Assembly: GCA_036013505.1 (NCBI GenBank)
Contig: CP107851.1
Location: forward strand, 5,048,001-5,112,000
Source: Streptomyces sp. NBC_00510
GTDB taxonomy: Bacteria > Actinomycetota > Actinomycetes > Streptomycetales > Streptomycetaceae
Reading direction: 5' to 3'
Length of the DNA: 64,000 bases
Shown here: positions 36,682 through 44,584 of the stretch, piece by piece
How positions within the stretch are numbered: position 1 is the first letter of the stretch
Layout of the letters: each line of letters begins with the position of its first letter
Translations under genes and position numbers: made by a program
Notes under the pieces: generated by a model
The model's input: only the letters and a program-made list of their open reading frames with translations
Database searches by the model: none
Told to the model about the DNA's origin: nothing

Positions 36682-37119
36682 TCAGCCCTGCTGCTCCGCG
36701 GCGTCGTTGTAGCGGGTCAGGTAGGCGGCGAAGCGCTCCAGGTCGGTGTCGTCCCAGTCCGCGAGCCTCCCGCACACGATGCGCCGTGCGGCGCGGGTCG
36801 CCTCGGCGAGCACGGCCGCGCCCGCCGCGGTCGGCAGCAGCACCTGGACGCGGTGGTCGGCGGGGTCGGGGCGCCGCTCGACGAGACCCAGCCGCTCCAG
36901 GGTGGCGACCTGGCGGCTGACCGTCGACTTGTCGAGCAGGAACGCCTGCGCGAGGTCCGTGGCCCGGCAGTTCCGGTGCTCGCTCATGTGGGCCAGCAGC
37001 GTGTACGCCACCAGGGACAGCTGCGGGTGCATACGGGCCACCGCGGTGCGTGCGCGGCGGGCGAACGCGGTCATCTCGCGATGGATCGTCTCGACGGACG
37101 CGCCTTTGCCGGCCTGCAT
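36682..37119 (-). CDS. MarR family transcriptional regulator, probably leaderless and autoregulated
   Basis: The 145-aa winged-helix protein has LSLVAYTLLAHMSEHRNCRA, FLLDKSTVSRQVATLERLGL and the wing RRPDPADHRVQVL. No ribosome-binding site precedes ATG 37119; instead TAACCT (plus-strand 37126-37131) sits 6 nt upstream, which would place transcription start at or next to the A of ATG. The palindrome TGTAGGTTACA (37123-37133) overlaps that -10, so self-repression is likely. It is convergent with HxlR (7 nt apart at the 3' ends). Confidence 0.85.
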   Translation of the reverse strand: MQAGKGASVETIHREMTAFARRARTAVARMHPQLSLVAYTLLAHMSEHRNCRATDLAQAFLLDKSTVSRQVATLERLGLVERRPDPADHRVQVLLPTAAGAAVLAEATRAARRIVCGRLADWDDTDLERFAAYLTRYNDAAEQQG

Positions 37120-37122
37120 GCT

Positions 37123-37133
37123 TGTAGGTTACA
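37123..37133 (-). promoter_or_regulatory. Operator/-10 overlap for MarR-type gene
   Basis: TGTA-GGT-TACA is an inverted repeat of the size bound by MarR proteins. It includes the minus-strand hexamer TAACCT, six bases before the ATG at 37119. Confidence 0.45.
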
Positions 37134-37176
37134 TCTGACCGGATCGGGGTGGTCCGACCCGGTTCGTCCCCCAGGC

Positions 37177-39669
37177 TCAGACGGGCAGCGGCAGCTCGAA
37201 CCAGACGACCTTGCCGACCGCCTTGCGGCTGGTGCCCCAGCGCCGGGAGAGGTTGCTGACCAGGGCCAGGCCCCGGCCCTCCTCGTCGTCGGCGTCCGCG
37301 CGGCGCAGCTGGGGCAGGTTGTGGTCGTCGTCGCTGACCTCGACCAGCAGCTTGCCGACCCGCATCAGCCGCAGCGACACCTCGTGCGAGGCGACCCGCA
37401 GCGCGTTGGTCACCAGCTCGCTGACCAGGAGCTCGGTCAGGTCGCTGACCCCCTCCAGCCCCCATCGCGACAGCTGCTCACGCGTGAGCGCGCGTGCCCG
37501 CCGGACGTCGGAGAGGTCCATCGACAGCCGCCACTCGGCGACGTCCTCGGGCGGGATGCCCTGGAAGTTGGCGACCAGCAGCGCCACGTCGTCGCGACGG
37601 TCGTCGGAGTGGACCCGGCTGAGGATCTGCTCGCAGACGTCCTCGGGGGTCTGCTGGGGCTCGATGACGTTGGAGCACAGCGCCGCCAGGCCGGCGTCTA
37701 TCCCCTGGCCGCGCACCTCCACCAGGCCGTCGGTGCACAGCACCAGCCAACTGCCGTCCGGTACCGGGATCTCGACCGTCTCGAAGGGCACGCCGCCGAC
37801 GCCGATCGGGGCGCCCTTGGGGATCTGCAGCAGTTCGCTGCGGCCGTCGTGCCGGGCCAGCACCGGCGGGATGTGGCCGGCGTTGGCCAGGGTCAGGGTC
37901 CGGTGGATCGGGTCGTAGACCGCGTACACGCACGTCGCCAGGTGCTCGGCGCCGAGGCGGTGGGCGAGGTTGTCCAGGTGCCGCAGCAACTGCGCGGGCG
38001 GCAGGTCGAGCGCGGCCATCGTGATCACGGAGGTGCGGAACTGGCCCATCACGGCCGCCGACAGCAGACCGTGGCCCATCACGTCGCCGACGATCAGCGC
38101 CACGCGCCCGCCGGGCAGCTGGATGGCGTCGAACCAGTCGCCGCCGACCTGGGCCTGGCGATCACCGGGCATGTACCGGTGGGCGATCCGCACCCCGGGG
38201 ATGCGGGGCGGGCGGGTCGGCATCATGCTGCGCTGCAGGGTCGCGGCGGCGCGCGACTCCAGGCGGTGCAGCCGGGCGTTGTCCAGGTGCACGGCGCCGC
38301 GGGCGGCGACCTCGGCGGCGGTCGCGGCGTCCTTGGCGTCGAAGGGACGGCGGCCGGGGTGGCGCAGGAAGCACATCCGTCCCAGCACCGTGCCCCGTGC
38401 GGTGAGCGGTACGACGACCATCGACCGCTCGGGCAGTAACGGGCCGAGCCCGGGGACGCCCAGGTCGAGCGCGATGTCCCGGGCCAGTGCCGGGTCTATC
38501 ACCGGCACGAGCAGCGGCTCGCCCAGCCGCGGGGTGGAGTCGGCGGGCAGCGGGATCAGTTCGCCCTCCGGCAGGGCGGCCGCCCACGGGCCGGGAGTGG
38601 TGTCGGTGTGGGCGACGGCGACCCGGCGCGCGATGATCGTGTCCCCGGTCAGGTCGTCCTTCGGCGGCTCGGCGTCGGAGAACAGCTGGTCGACGACGAG
38701 GACGGCGGCGAAGTCGGCGAAGCGCGGCACGGTGACGGCGCACAGCTCGCGGGCGGTCGTCGCCAGGTCGAGGGTCGTGCCGACCTTGGCCCCGGTCTCC
38801 CGGAGCAGGGCGAGCTGCTCGTCCAGCACGTGGCCCGGGGCGAGCGAGACGCTGGGGGCGGCCACCGGGACCAGTACCGGCGCCGCGACGTCGCCGCGGG
38901 GGCCGGGCAGCAGCTCCGGGTGCGCGGGCCGGGTGCGCCGGGCGGGCCGGGTGGGCCGCGCGGTGCGGCCGGTGGCGGGGTTCGCGGCGGGCTGGGCCAC
39001 GGTCGTGCCGTGCTCCTCGGGGAGCACGGGGAGCAGCACGGTGCCGTCGACCTCCACCGCCGGGTAGCCCAGGGGCACGATCTGACGGACGATCCGGTCC
39101 AGCCGCCCCGCGCTGACCCGGGGCAGCACCGAGCCCAGCCGGCCGGCCAGGTGCTCGGCGTGCGCGGGGTCGGCGGCCGGGGCGAGGCGCGGGATGATGC
39201 GGACGGCGCCGCGGGCGGTGGTGCCGTCGGCGGTGTAGGGCAGCAGGTGGTCGCCGAGCGCGAGGCGCGGCCCGGTGTCCCGCAACGGGCGGGCGTTGGC
39301 CGCGATCACCAGCAGGCTCGGGCCGGCCGGCTCCATGATGCGGTAGGACCACCACACCACGTCCTTGACGCCGCCGTCACGGTCGGTGGTGGGCAGCGAT
39401 CCGGCCCAGGCGGACCGGGTGAACTCGTCCAGCACCTCCAGGGCGTCCTGCTCACCGGGGTGCCGGCCCGCGGTGTGCGGCAGCAGTCCGGCCGCCGGAC
39501 GGCCGAACACGCCCTCCCAGCGGTGGCCGAAGAGCTCCTCGGCGCCGCGGTTCCAGTACGAGATGTCACCGTCGGGACCGACGCAGAGCACGGCGAGGCG
39601 TACGAGCGCGGAGACACCGGTGGCTGCGAGCGGGGTCGTGGTCGTGGGAAGCCTGGTCATCTCGTCCAA
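37177..39669 (-). CDS. SpoIIE-type PP2C phosphatase with PAS, GAF and HATPase domains; contains a TTA codon
   Basis: The 830-aa protein has an N-terminal PAS domain (VGPDGDISYWNRGAEELFG), a GAF domain (about 270-450), a SpoIIE/PP2C domain (VGGDWFDAIQL, IVGDVMGHG, CTDGLVEVRG, RRDDVALLVANF) and a C-terminal GHKL ATPase of the anti-sigma kinase type (SELVTNALRVAS, EGRGLALVSNLS). Such proteins dephosphorylate anti-anti-sigma factors in partner-switching pathways. Codon 411 is TTA (minus strand, first base at 38439, in GLGPLLPERS), the only in-frame TTA I found in the window; it implies dependence on the bldA tRNA. The start is TTG 39669 with AGGTG 7 nt upstream, or ATG 39660. Confidence 0.9.
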   Translation of the reverse strand: MDEMTRLPTTTTPLAATGVSALVRLAVLCVGPDGDISYWNRGAEELFGHRWEGVFGRPAAGLLPHTAGRHPGEQDALEVLDEFTRSAWAGSLPTTDRDGGVKDVVWWSYRIMEPAGPSLLVIAANARPLRDTGPRLALGDHLLPYTADGTTARGAVRIIPRLAPAADPAHAEHLAGRLGSVLPRVSAGRLDRIVRQIVPLGYPAVEVDGTVLLPVLPEEHGTTVAQPAANPATGRTARPTRPARRTRPAHPELLPGPRGDVAAPVLVPVAAPSVSLAPGHVLDEQLALLRETGAKVGTTLDLATTARELCAVTVPRFADFAAVLVVDQLFSDAEPPKDDLTGDTIIARRVAVAHTDTTPGPWAAALPEGELIPLPADSTPRLGEPLLVPVIDPALARDIALDLGVPGLGPLLPERSMVVVPLTARGTVLGRMCFLRHPGRRPFDAKDAATAAEVAARGAVHLDNARLHRLESRAAATLQRSMMPTRPPRIPGVRIAHRYMPGDRQAQVGGDWFDAIQLPGGRVALIVGDVMGHGLLSAAVMGQFRTSVITMAALDLPPAQLLRHLDNLAHRLGAEHLATCVYAVYDPIHRTLTLANAGHIPPVLARHDGRSELLQIPKGAPIGVGGVPFETVEIPVPDGSWLVLCTDGLVEVRGQGIDAGLAALCSNVIEPQQTPEDVCEQILSRVHSDDRRDDVALLVANFQGIPPEDVAEWRLSMDLSDVRRARALTREQLSRWGLEGVSDLTELLVSELVTNALRVASHEVSLRLMRVGKLLVEVSDDDHNLPQLRRADADDEEGRGLALVSNLSRRWGTSRKAVGKVVWFELPLPV

Positions 39670-39837
39670 CGTCGGGCACCTGCGGTTCGGCTGCGGTTCG
39701 GCGCGGAAGGCTGAAAGAGCATCAGGGTCGGGTCTTCACCGTCCAGGCAAGCATGAAACATCGGACGCGGTCCGGTAAATGGCTAGATTGCCCCCAGGAG
39801 TGACCAACCGGGCATGGCCCGTGGGGAGGAAGAGCAC

Positions 39838-41232
39838 GTGGAGCACAGGCTTCCGCACATCGCGGGGTTCCAGAGATGGCCGCACGACGGCGCGCCCAAG
39901 CAGGAGGGCAAGGCGCTGCGGGAGGCGGTGCCGCGCGAGGCGCACGCGGTGTTCACTCCGGGCGCCGACCGGCCGGGCGCGGTGGAGGCGGTGCGGGAGT
40001 CGAGCCTCGGGCGCATCCCGGAACTCGTCCCGCTGCGGGTGGGGAGGATGGCGGCGAGCCCCTTCGCCTTCCTCCGCGGCTCGGCCGGGCTGATGGCGGC
40101 CGACCTCGCGGGCGGCCCGGTCACCGGGATCGGCGCCCAGATCTGCGGGGACGCGCACGCCGCCAACTTCGGCCTGTACGGGGACCACCTCGGCCGGCTG
40201 GTCATGGACATCAACGACTTCGACGAGACCGTCCACGGCCCCTGGGAATGGGACGTCAAGCGGCTCGCCGCCTCCCTGGTGCTGGCCGGGCGCGAGGCCG
40301 GGGCCGACGAGGACGCGTGCCGGGGCGCCGCCTTCGACGCGGTGGGCGCGTACCGGCGCACCATGCGGCTGCTGGCGAAGATGCCGGTGCTGGACGCCTG
40401 GCACGCCATCGCCGACGAGGAGCTGGTCGCACACGCCGACGCCCGCGACCTGGCGGGCACGCTGCGCCTGGTGGCCGGGAAGGCGCGCCGCAACACCAGC
40501 GCCAAGTTCGCGGCGCGGGCCACGGAGGAGGTCGAGGGCGGCGGCCGCCGCTTCGTCGACGCGCCCCCGGTGCTGCGCCGGGTGCCGGACGGGGAGGCGG
40601 CGGCGGTCGCCGGGGCCCTGTCGGAGGGCGGCTACCTGGCGACGATCGGTGCGGACCGGCGGCCGCTGCTGGCCCGGTACGCGGTGCACGACGTGGCGTT
40701 CCGGGTGGTCGGGACGGGCAGCGTGGGCACGAGGTCGTACGTGGTGCTGCTCCTGGACCACCTCGGTCAGCCGCTGGTGCTCCAGGTGAAGGAGGCCCGG
40801 CCCTCCGCGCTGCTGCCGTACCTGGGGAAGGCCGGGTTCGACGCGCCGGCGGTGGAGCACGAGGGGCGGCGCGTGGTGCTGGGCCAAAAGCGTATGCAGG
40901 TCGTCAGCGACAGCCTCCTGGGCTGGGCCGACGTGGACGGCCGTCCTCACCAGGTACGACAGTTCCGCAACCGCAAGGGCAGCGTCGATCCCGCGGCACT
41001 GGAGGCCGGCCTGATAGACGACTACGCGCGGATGACGGGCGCGCTGCTGGCCCGGGCGCACGCGCACTCCGCGGACCCCCGGCTGATCGCGGGCTACTGC
41101 GGCAAGGGCGGGCAACTCGACGAGGCGGTCGCGGCCTTCGCGGTCGCGTACGCCGACCGGACCGAGGCGGACCACGCCGAGCTGGTGGCGGAGGTGCGGG
41201 CCGGGCGGATCGCGGCGGAACAGGGCGTGTGA
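39838..41232 (+). CDS. DUF2252 family protein
   Basis: The 464-aa protein has the DUF2252 blocks GAQICGDAHAANFG, VMDINDFDETVHGPWEWDVK and LVAGKARRNTS, with a later LQVKEARPSAL and GWADVDGRPHQVRQFR. The GDxHxxNF and DxNDFD pattern recalls aminoglycoside-phosphotransferase-like kinases, so a small-molecule kinase fold is plausible, but no activity is established. GTG 39838 is chosen because GGGAGGAAG lies just upstream; an ATG at 39814 overlaps that site. It is divergent from the phosphatase gene (168-nt gap). Confidence 0.88.
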   Translation: MEHRLPHIAGFQRWPHDGAPKQEGKALREAVPREAHAVFTPGADRPGAVEAVRESSLGRIPELVPLRVGRMAASPFAFLRGSAGLMAADLAGGPVTGIGAQICGDAHAANFGLYGDHLGRLVMDINDFDETVHGPWEWDVKRLAASLVLAGREAGADEDACRGAAFDAVGAYRRTMRLLAKMPVLDAWHAIADEELVAHADARDLAGTLRLVAGKARRNTSAKFAARATEEVEGGGRRFVDAPPVLRRVPDGEAAAVAGALSEGGYLATIGADRRPLLARYAVHDVAFRVVGTGSVGTRSYVVLLLDHLGQPLVLQVKEARPSALLPYLGKAGFDAPAVEHEGRRVVLGQKRMQVVSDSLLGWADVDGRPHQVRQFRNRKGSVDPAALEAGLIDDYARMTGALLARAHAHSADPRLIAGYCGKGGQLDEAVAAFAVAYADRTEADHAELVAEVRAGRIAAEQGV

Positions 41233-41314
41233 GGGCCCGGGCGCAGCTGTGCCGGGGGCAGGTACGAGGCCGTACCCTGTGACCGGCGCCCCCCACTCCT
41301 CGTAGGCTGGACCG

Positions 41315-42142
41315 GTGACGAATTCCCCCGGCACCGAGTCGGCCCCCGGCACCGAGTCGGCCGCCGCATCCTCCGAACCCCAGGACCGGCTGGCCCAGGC
41401 GGTGCGTGCCGCCGAGCGGGCCCTGATCGAGTTCGAGATCGCGGTGGAGACCTTCAGGGTGGAGGTCGAGAACTTCTCCCGGCTGCACCACCAGAAGCTC
41501 GGCCCGATGTACGCCCGGCTCGACGAGCTCGACGCGCTGATCGCGGAGGCGGTCGCGGCGAAGAGCGGCTCCCGCGAGGACATCCAGCGTGCCTGGGAGG
41601 CGCGCGCCCTCGTGATGCCGATGCCGGGGGTGGAGGAGCTCTTCGAGGGCCTGCTCGGCTCGGACGGGGTCCGGCCCCAGGAGGACCCGAACCCGCCGCG
41701 CCGCGTGCGGCCGGGCAAGGAGGCGCAGCGGCTCTACCGCGAGCTGGTCCGCAAGGCCCATCCGGACCTGGCGCAGGACGAGGCCGAGGTCGAGCGCCGC
41801 AGCGAGTTCATCGCCCGGGTCAACGAGGCGTACACCTACGCCGACGAGCAGCGGCTGCGGGAGCTCGCGGAGGAGTGGGAGGCCGGGCCGGTCCCGGAGG
41901 AGGAGCAGCCGAGCGAGGCCGAGGTGCTGTACGCGCGGCTGGAGTGGCTCGCGCAGCGCAAGGAGCGGCTGGCCGCGCTCGCCGCCGACCTGGAGAACAG
42001 CGCGATCGCGCAGATGATGAAGCTCGCCCCGGAGGACCCGGACGGGCTGCTCAACGAGATCGCGGAGAACCTCCTCAACCAGGTCGCCAACCGGGAGGCC
42101 CGGCTGGCGGAGCTGGTGCGCTCCTCGAAGGGGTCCGATTAG
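41315..42142 (+). CDS. J-domain-containing protein
   Basis: The 275-aa protein begins with a short Ser/Glu repeat (GTESAPGTESA), then a helical region, and a J-like domain around LYRELVRKAHPDLA with the HPD motif at residues 149-151. A second helical region rich in Glu/Leu follows. There is no Gly/Phe linker or zinc finger, so it is not a canonical DnaJ; HPD would let it stimulate an Hsp70. The start is GTG 41315. The rhodanese gene follows 49 nt downstream. Confidence 0.85.
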   Translation: MTNSPGTESAPGTESAAASSEPQDRLAQAVRAAERALIEFEIAVETFRVEVENFSRLHHQKLGPMYARLDELDALIAEAVAAKSGSREDIQRAWEARALVMPMPGVEELFEGLLGSDGVRPQEDPNPPRRVRPGKEAQRLYRELVRKAHPDLAQDEAEVERRSEFIARVNEAYTYADEQRLRELAEEWEAGPVPEEEQPSEAEVLYARLEWLAQRKERLAALAADLENSAIAQMMKLAPEDPDGLLNEIAENLLNQVANREARLAELVRSSKGSD

Positions 42143-42191
42143 CGGGTCGGGTACGTTCGACGTGCACGCCCCGACCGAAGGAGTCCGTTCC

Positions 42192-42524
42192 ATGTTCTAC
42201 GCCCAGCTGCCCGCGGTGGACGCGGCGCAGGTCCCCGCCGACGGCTACCTGCTCGACGTCCGGGAGCACGACGAGTGGGACGCCGGGCACGCCGAGGGCG
42301 CGGTGCACATCCCGATGGGCGAGGTCGTGGCCCGCATCGAGGAGGTCCCGGCGGACCGCCGGGTGCACGTCGTGTGCCGGGTCGGCGGTCGCTCGGCGCA
42401 GGTCGCCCAGTACCTGATCGCGCAGGGCCTCGACGTGGTGAACGTCGACGGCGGCATGCTGGGCTGGGAGGCCGCGGGCCGCCCGCTGGTGACGGACGGC
42501 GCGGGCCCGGCGCACGTGCTCTGA
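42192..42524 (+). CDS. Rhodanese-like sulfurtransferase (single domain)
   Basis: The 110-aa protein is a single rhodanese domain: GYLLDVREHDEWDAGHAEGA, HIPMGEV and active-site Cys62 in VVCRVGGRSAQ. It carries persulfide sulfur; the acceptor is unknown. AAGGAG at 42178-42183 supports ATG 42192. It is convergent with the acyl-CoA dehydrogenase gene, 49 nt away. Confidence 0.93.
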   Translation: MFYAQLPAVDAAQVPADGYLLDVREHDEWDAGHAEGAVHIPMGEVVARIEEVPADRRVHVVCRVGGRSAQVAQYLIAQGLDVVNVDGGMLGWEAAGRPLVTDGAGPAHVL

Positions 42525-42573
42525 GGCCCGCGGGGCGGCGGCAAGGGTCCGCGGGGCGGGCGCTCGGGCGCTC

Positions 42574-43695
42574 TCAGGCCTCGGCGGCCAGCAGGTCGCC
42601 CAGCTCCTCCTCGTGGGCGGCGGCGGGGCCGAGGGAGAGCTCCAGCTGTTTGGCCCAGGCGTGGTAGCGGTGCAGGGGGTAGTCGGTGTCGGCGCCGAAG
42701 CCGCCGTGCAGGTGCTGCGCGGTCTGCACCACCCGTCGTACGCCCTCCGAGGCCCAGATCTTGGCGACCGCGACGTCGGCGGGGTCCAGCCGCCAAGCGG
42801 CCTGCCAGCAGGTGACCTCCATCGCCCGCAGGTCGATGTAGCGGTCGGCGGACTGCATGGCCACCGCCTGGAAGGTGGCCAGCGGGTGCCCGAACTGCTC
42901 GCGCTTGGCGGTGTAGGAGCCGGTCATGCGCAGGACGGCGGTGCCCAGCCCCAGCGCCAGGGCGCAGGTGCCGGTGGTCAGCAGCCGGCGCAGCCGGTCC
43001 CAGGCGCCGTCGGCGGTGATCACGTCGCCCGCGGGGACGCGGACGGCGTCCAGCCGGAGCTCGGCGTGGCGCTCCCCGCTGGTCGAGATCTGCTCGGCCG
43101 CGGTGACCGCCTCGCGCGGGACGAGGGCGATGACCGTGCGGCCTCCGGCGGCGGAGGCCGGGACCAGGACGAGGTCGGCGTGCGGGGCCCAGGGGACGGC
43201 GGTCTGGACGCCGTCGAGCAGCCAGTCGTGGGCGGCGCCGTCCCCGTCCCCGTCCGCGTCCACGGGCCGCGCGGTGACGGCGAGCTCCGCGCCGTCGTGG
43301 CCGGTGCGGCCCGCGGAAGCGACGGTCAGCACGAGGTCGCCGCGGCCGACCGCGGGCAGCAGCCGGGCGCGCAGCTCCTCGGGGCCGTCGCTCTGCACGG
43401 CGAGCGCGGCGGCACAGGTCTCCAGCAGCGGCACCCGGGCGAGTACGGCCCCGGCCTCGCGCAGTACCAGGCACAGTGCGACCGGGTCGAGGCCGGCCCC
43501 GCCGTACGCCTCGTCGAGCACCAGCCCGAGGAGGTCGGCGGCGGCCAGCCGGCGCCACAGCGGGCGGTCGAAGTCCTCCGCCACCGCGCCGGCGGTGAGC
43601 GCGGGGCTCGGTACGGCGTCGGGGGCCACGCCGGAGAACACCGCCCGTGCCGCCTCGACGGCCGCCAGCTGCTCCTCGCTGAAGCTGAAGTCCAT
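42574..43695 (-). CDS. Acyl-CoA dehydrogenase, atypical catalytic-site motif
   Basis: The 373-aa protein has the N-terminal helix FSFSEEQLAAVEAARAVFSG, the FAD region and C-terminal AQHLHGGFGADTDYPLHRYH. In medium-chain enzymes the catalytic base is Glu in a TEYPVE motif; here the equivalent reads TDYPLH, a form seen in actinobacterial acyl-CoA dehydrogenases of steroid-type catabolism that work as heteromers. Activity alone is therefore uncertain. Upstream the palindrome TCTGAC-N5-GTCAGA overlaps a TAATCT -10, so it is probably repressed. No partner dehydrogenase is adjacent. Confidence 0.88.
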   Translation of the reverse strand: MDFSFSEEQLAAVEAARAVFSGVAPDAVPSPALTAGAVAEDFDRPLWRRLAAADLLGLVLDEAYGGAGLDPVALCLVLREAGAVLARVPLLETCAAALAVQSDGPEELRARLLPAVGRGDLVLTVASAGRTGHDGAELAVTARPVDADGDGDGAAHDWLLDGVQTAVPWAPHADLVLVPASAAGGRTVIALVPREAVTAAEQISTSGERHAELRLDAVRVPAGDVITADGAWDRLRRLLTTGTCALALGLGTAVLRMTGSYTAKREQFGHPLATFQAVAMQSADRYIDLRAMEVTCWQAAWRLDPADVAVAKIWASEGVRRVVQTAQHLHGGFGADTDYPLHRYHAWAKQLELSLGPAAAHEEELGDLLAAEA

Positions 43696-43720
43696 GGCCC
43701 GACCTCCCGGACGCGTCCAT

Positions 43721-43740
43721 TCTGACGGTGTGTCAGATTA
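43721..43740 (-). promoter_or_regulatory. Operator and -10 of acyl-CoA dehydrogenase gene
   Basis: TCTGACGGTGTGTCAGA (43721-43737) has perfect 6-bp arms around GGTGT. On the minus strand the hexamer TAATCT (43740-43735) overlaps its edge and would start transcription about 33 nt before the ATG at 43695. A repressor, probably TetR type, is expected; none is encoded beside it. Confidence 0.6.
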
Positions 43741-43900
43741 GGCGGACCGGGCGGGGAAGTCCACATCCCCGTCGCCGCATCCCTGCCCCTCCCCGTGGCG
43801 CCCGCGGCCCGTGCTGACCGGGACGGCTGTACCGCACGTGTGTGGCATGAGTACCGTTCCGTGCTGAGCGGAACACGGGGAACACGAGCGGAGAACCACG

Positions 43901-44584
43901 ATGGAGCCACCCGAGGAGTCCGGGGGACCGGCCGGGATAGCCGCGCTGTCGCCACCCGCCCGGGCCGTGGTCGCGCTGGCGCTGGCCGCGGCCGTGGTCG
44001 GCGTCGCGGTGCACCTGCTCATGGTCTTCCTGCACGTCGCGCCCACGAACACGGCCACCAAGAAGCACGGCGATCTGGTCGGCAGCTACATCTACCCCGA
44101 GTTCGAGCAGAACTGGAAGCTCTTCGCACCCAATCCGCTCCAGCAGAACATCCACGTCTGGGCGCGCGCCGATGTCCACAAGGACGACGGCACCGACCGG
44201 GTGACCGGCTGGGTCGACCTCACGGCCATGGACATCGCCGCCATCAGGCACAACGTCCTGCCCAGCCACACCCAGCAGAACGAGCTGCGCCGGGCGTGGA
44301 GCTTCTACGCCGCCTCCCACGGTGAGAACGACAAGCCCATCGGCGTGCGCGGCGAGCTGAGCAGGCAGTACCTGGAACGCATCGTGGAGGACCGCATCGG
44401 GCCCCGGCTCGACGGTGGCGACGTCGTCCGCCTGCAGGTGCGCACCGGCACCACACCGGTCGCGGCCCCCACCTGGAGCCCCGAGGAGATCGACACGCGC
44501 ACCACCTTCCAGGTGCTGCCCTGGTGGAACGCGCACGTGGCGGACGAGGACGAGGGAGACGAGAGCGGGGAGGACGCGTCGTGA
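43901..44584 (+). CDS. DUF5819 family membrane protein (SdpA-like)
   Basis: The 227-aa protein has one N-terminal membrane helix (about 22-46) and an external domain containing YPEFEQNWKLFAPNPLQQNI. The W-x-LFAPNP stretch recalls SdpA, which acts with SdpB to mature the Bacillus cannibalism toxin SdpC. Its stop overlaps the start of an HTTM gene (GTGA, 44581-44584), the same partner type as SdpB. The acidic C-terminus is DEDEGDESGEDAS. No SdpC-like peptide is seen nearby. The family assignment is good; the functional parallel is inference. Confidence 0.8.
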   Translation: MEPPEESGGPAGIAALSPPARAVVALALAAAVVGVAVHLLMVFLHVAPTNTATKKHGDLVGSYIYPEFEQNWKLFAPNPLQQNIHVWARADVHKDDGTDRVTGWVDLTAMDIAAIRHNVLPSHTQQNELRRAWSFYAASHGENDKPIGVRGELSRQYLERIVEDRIGPRLDGGDVVRLQVRTGTTPVAAPTWSPEEIDTRTTFQVLPWWNAHVADEDEGDESGEDAS

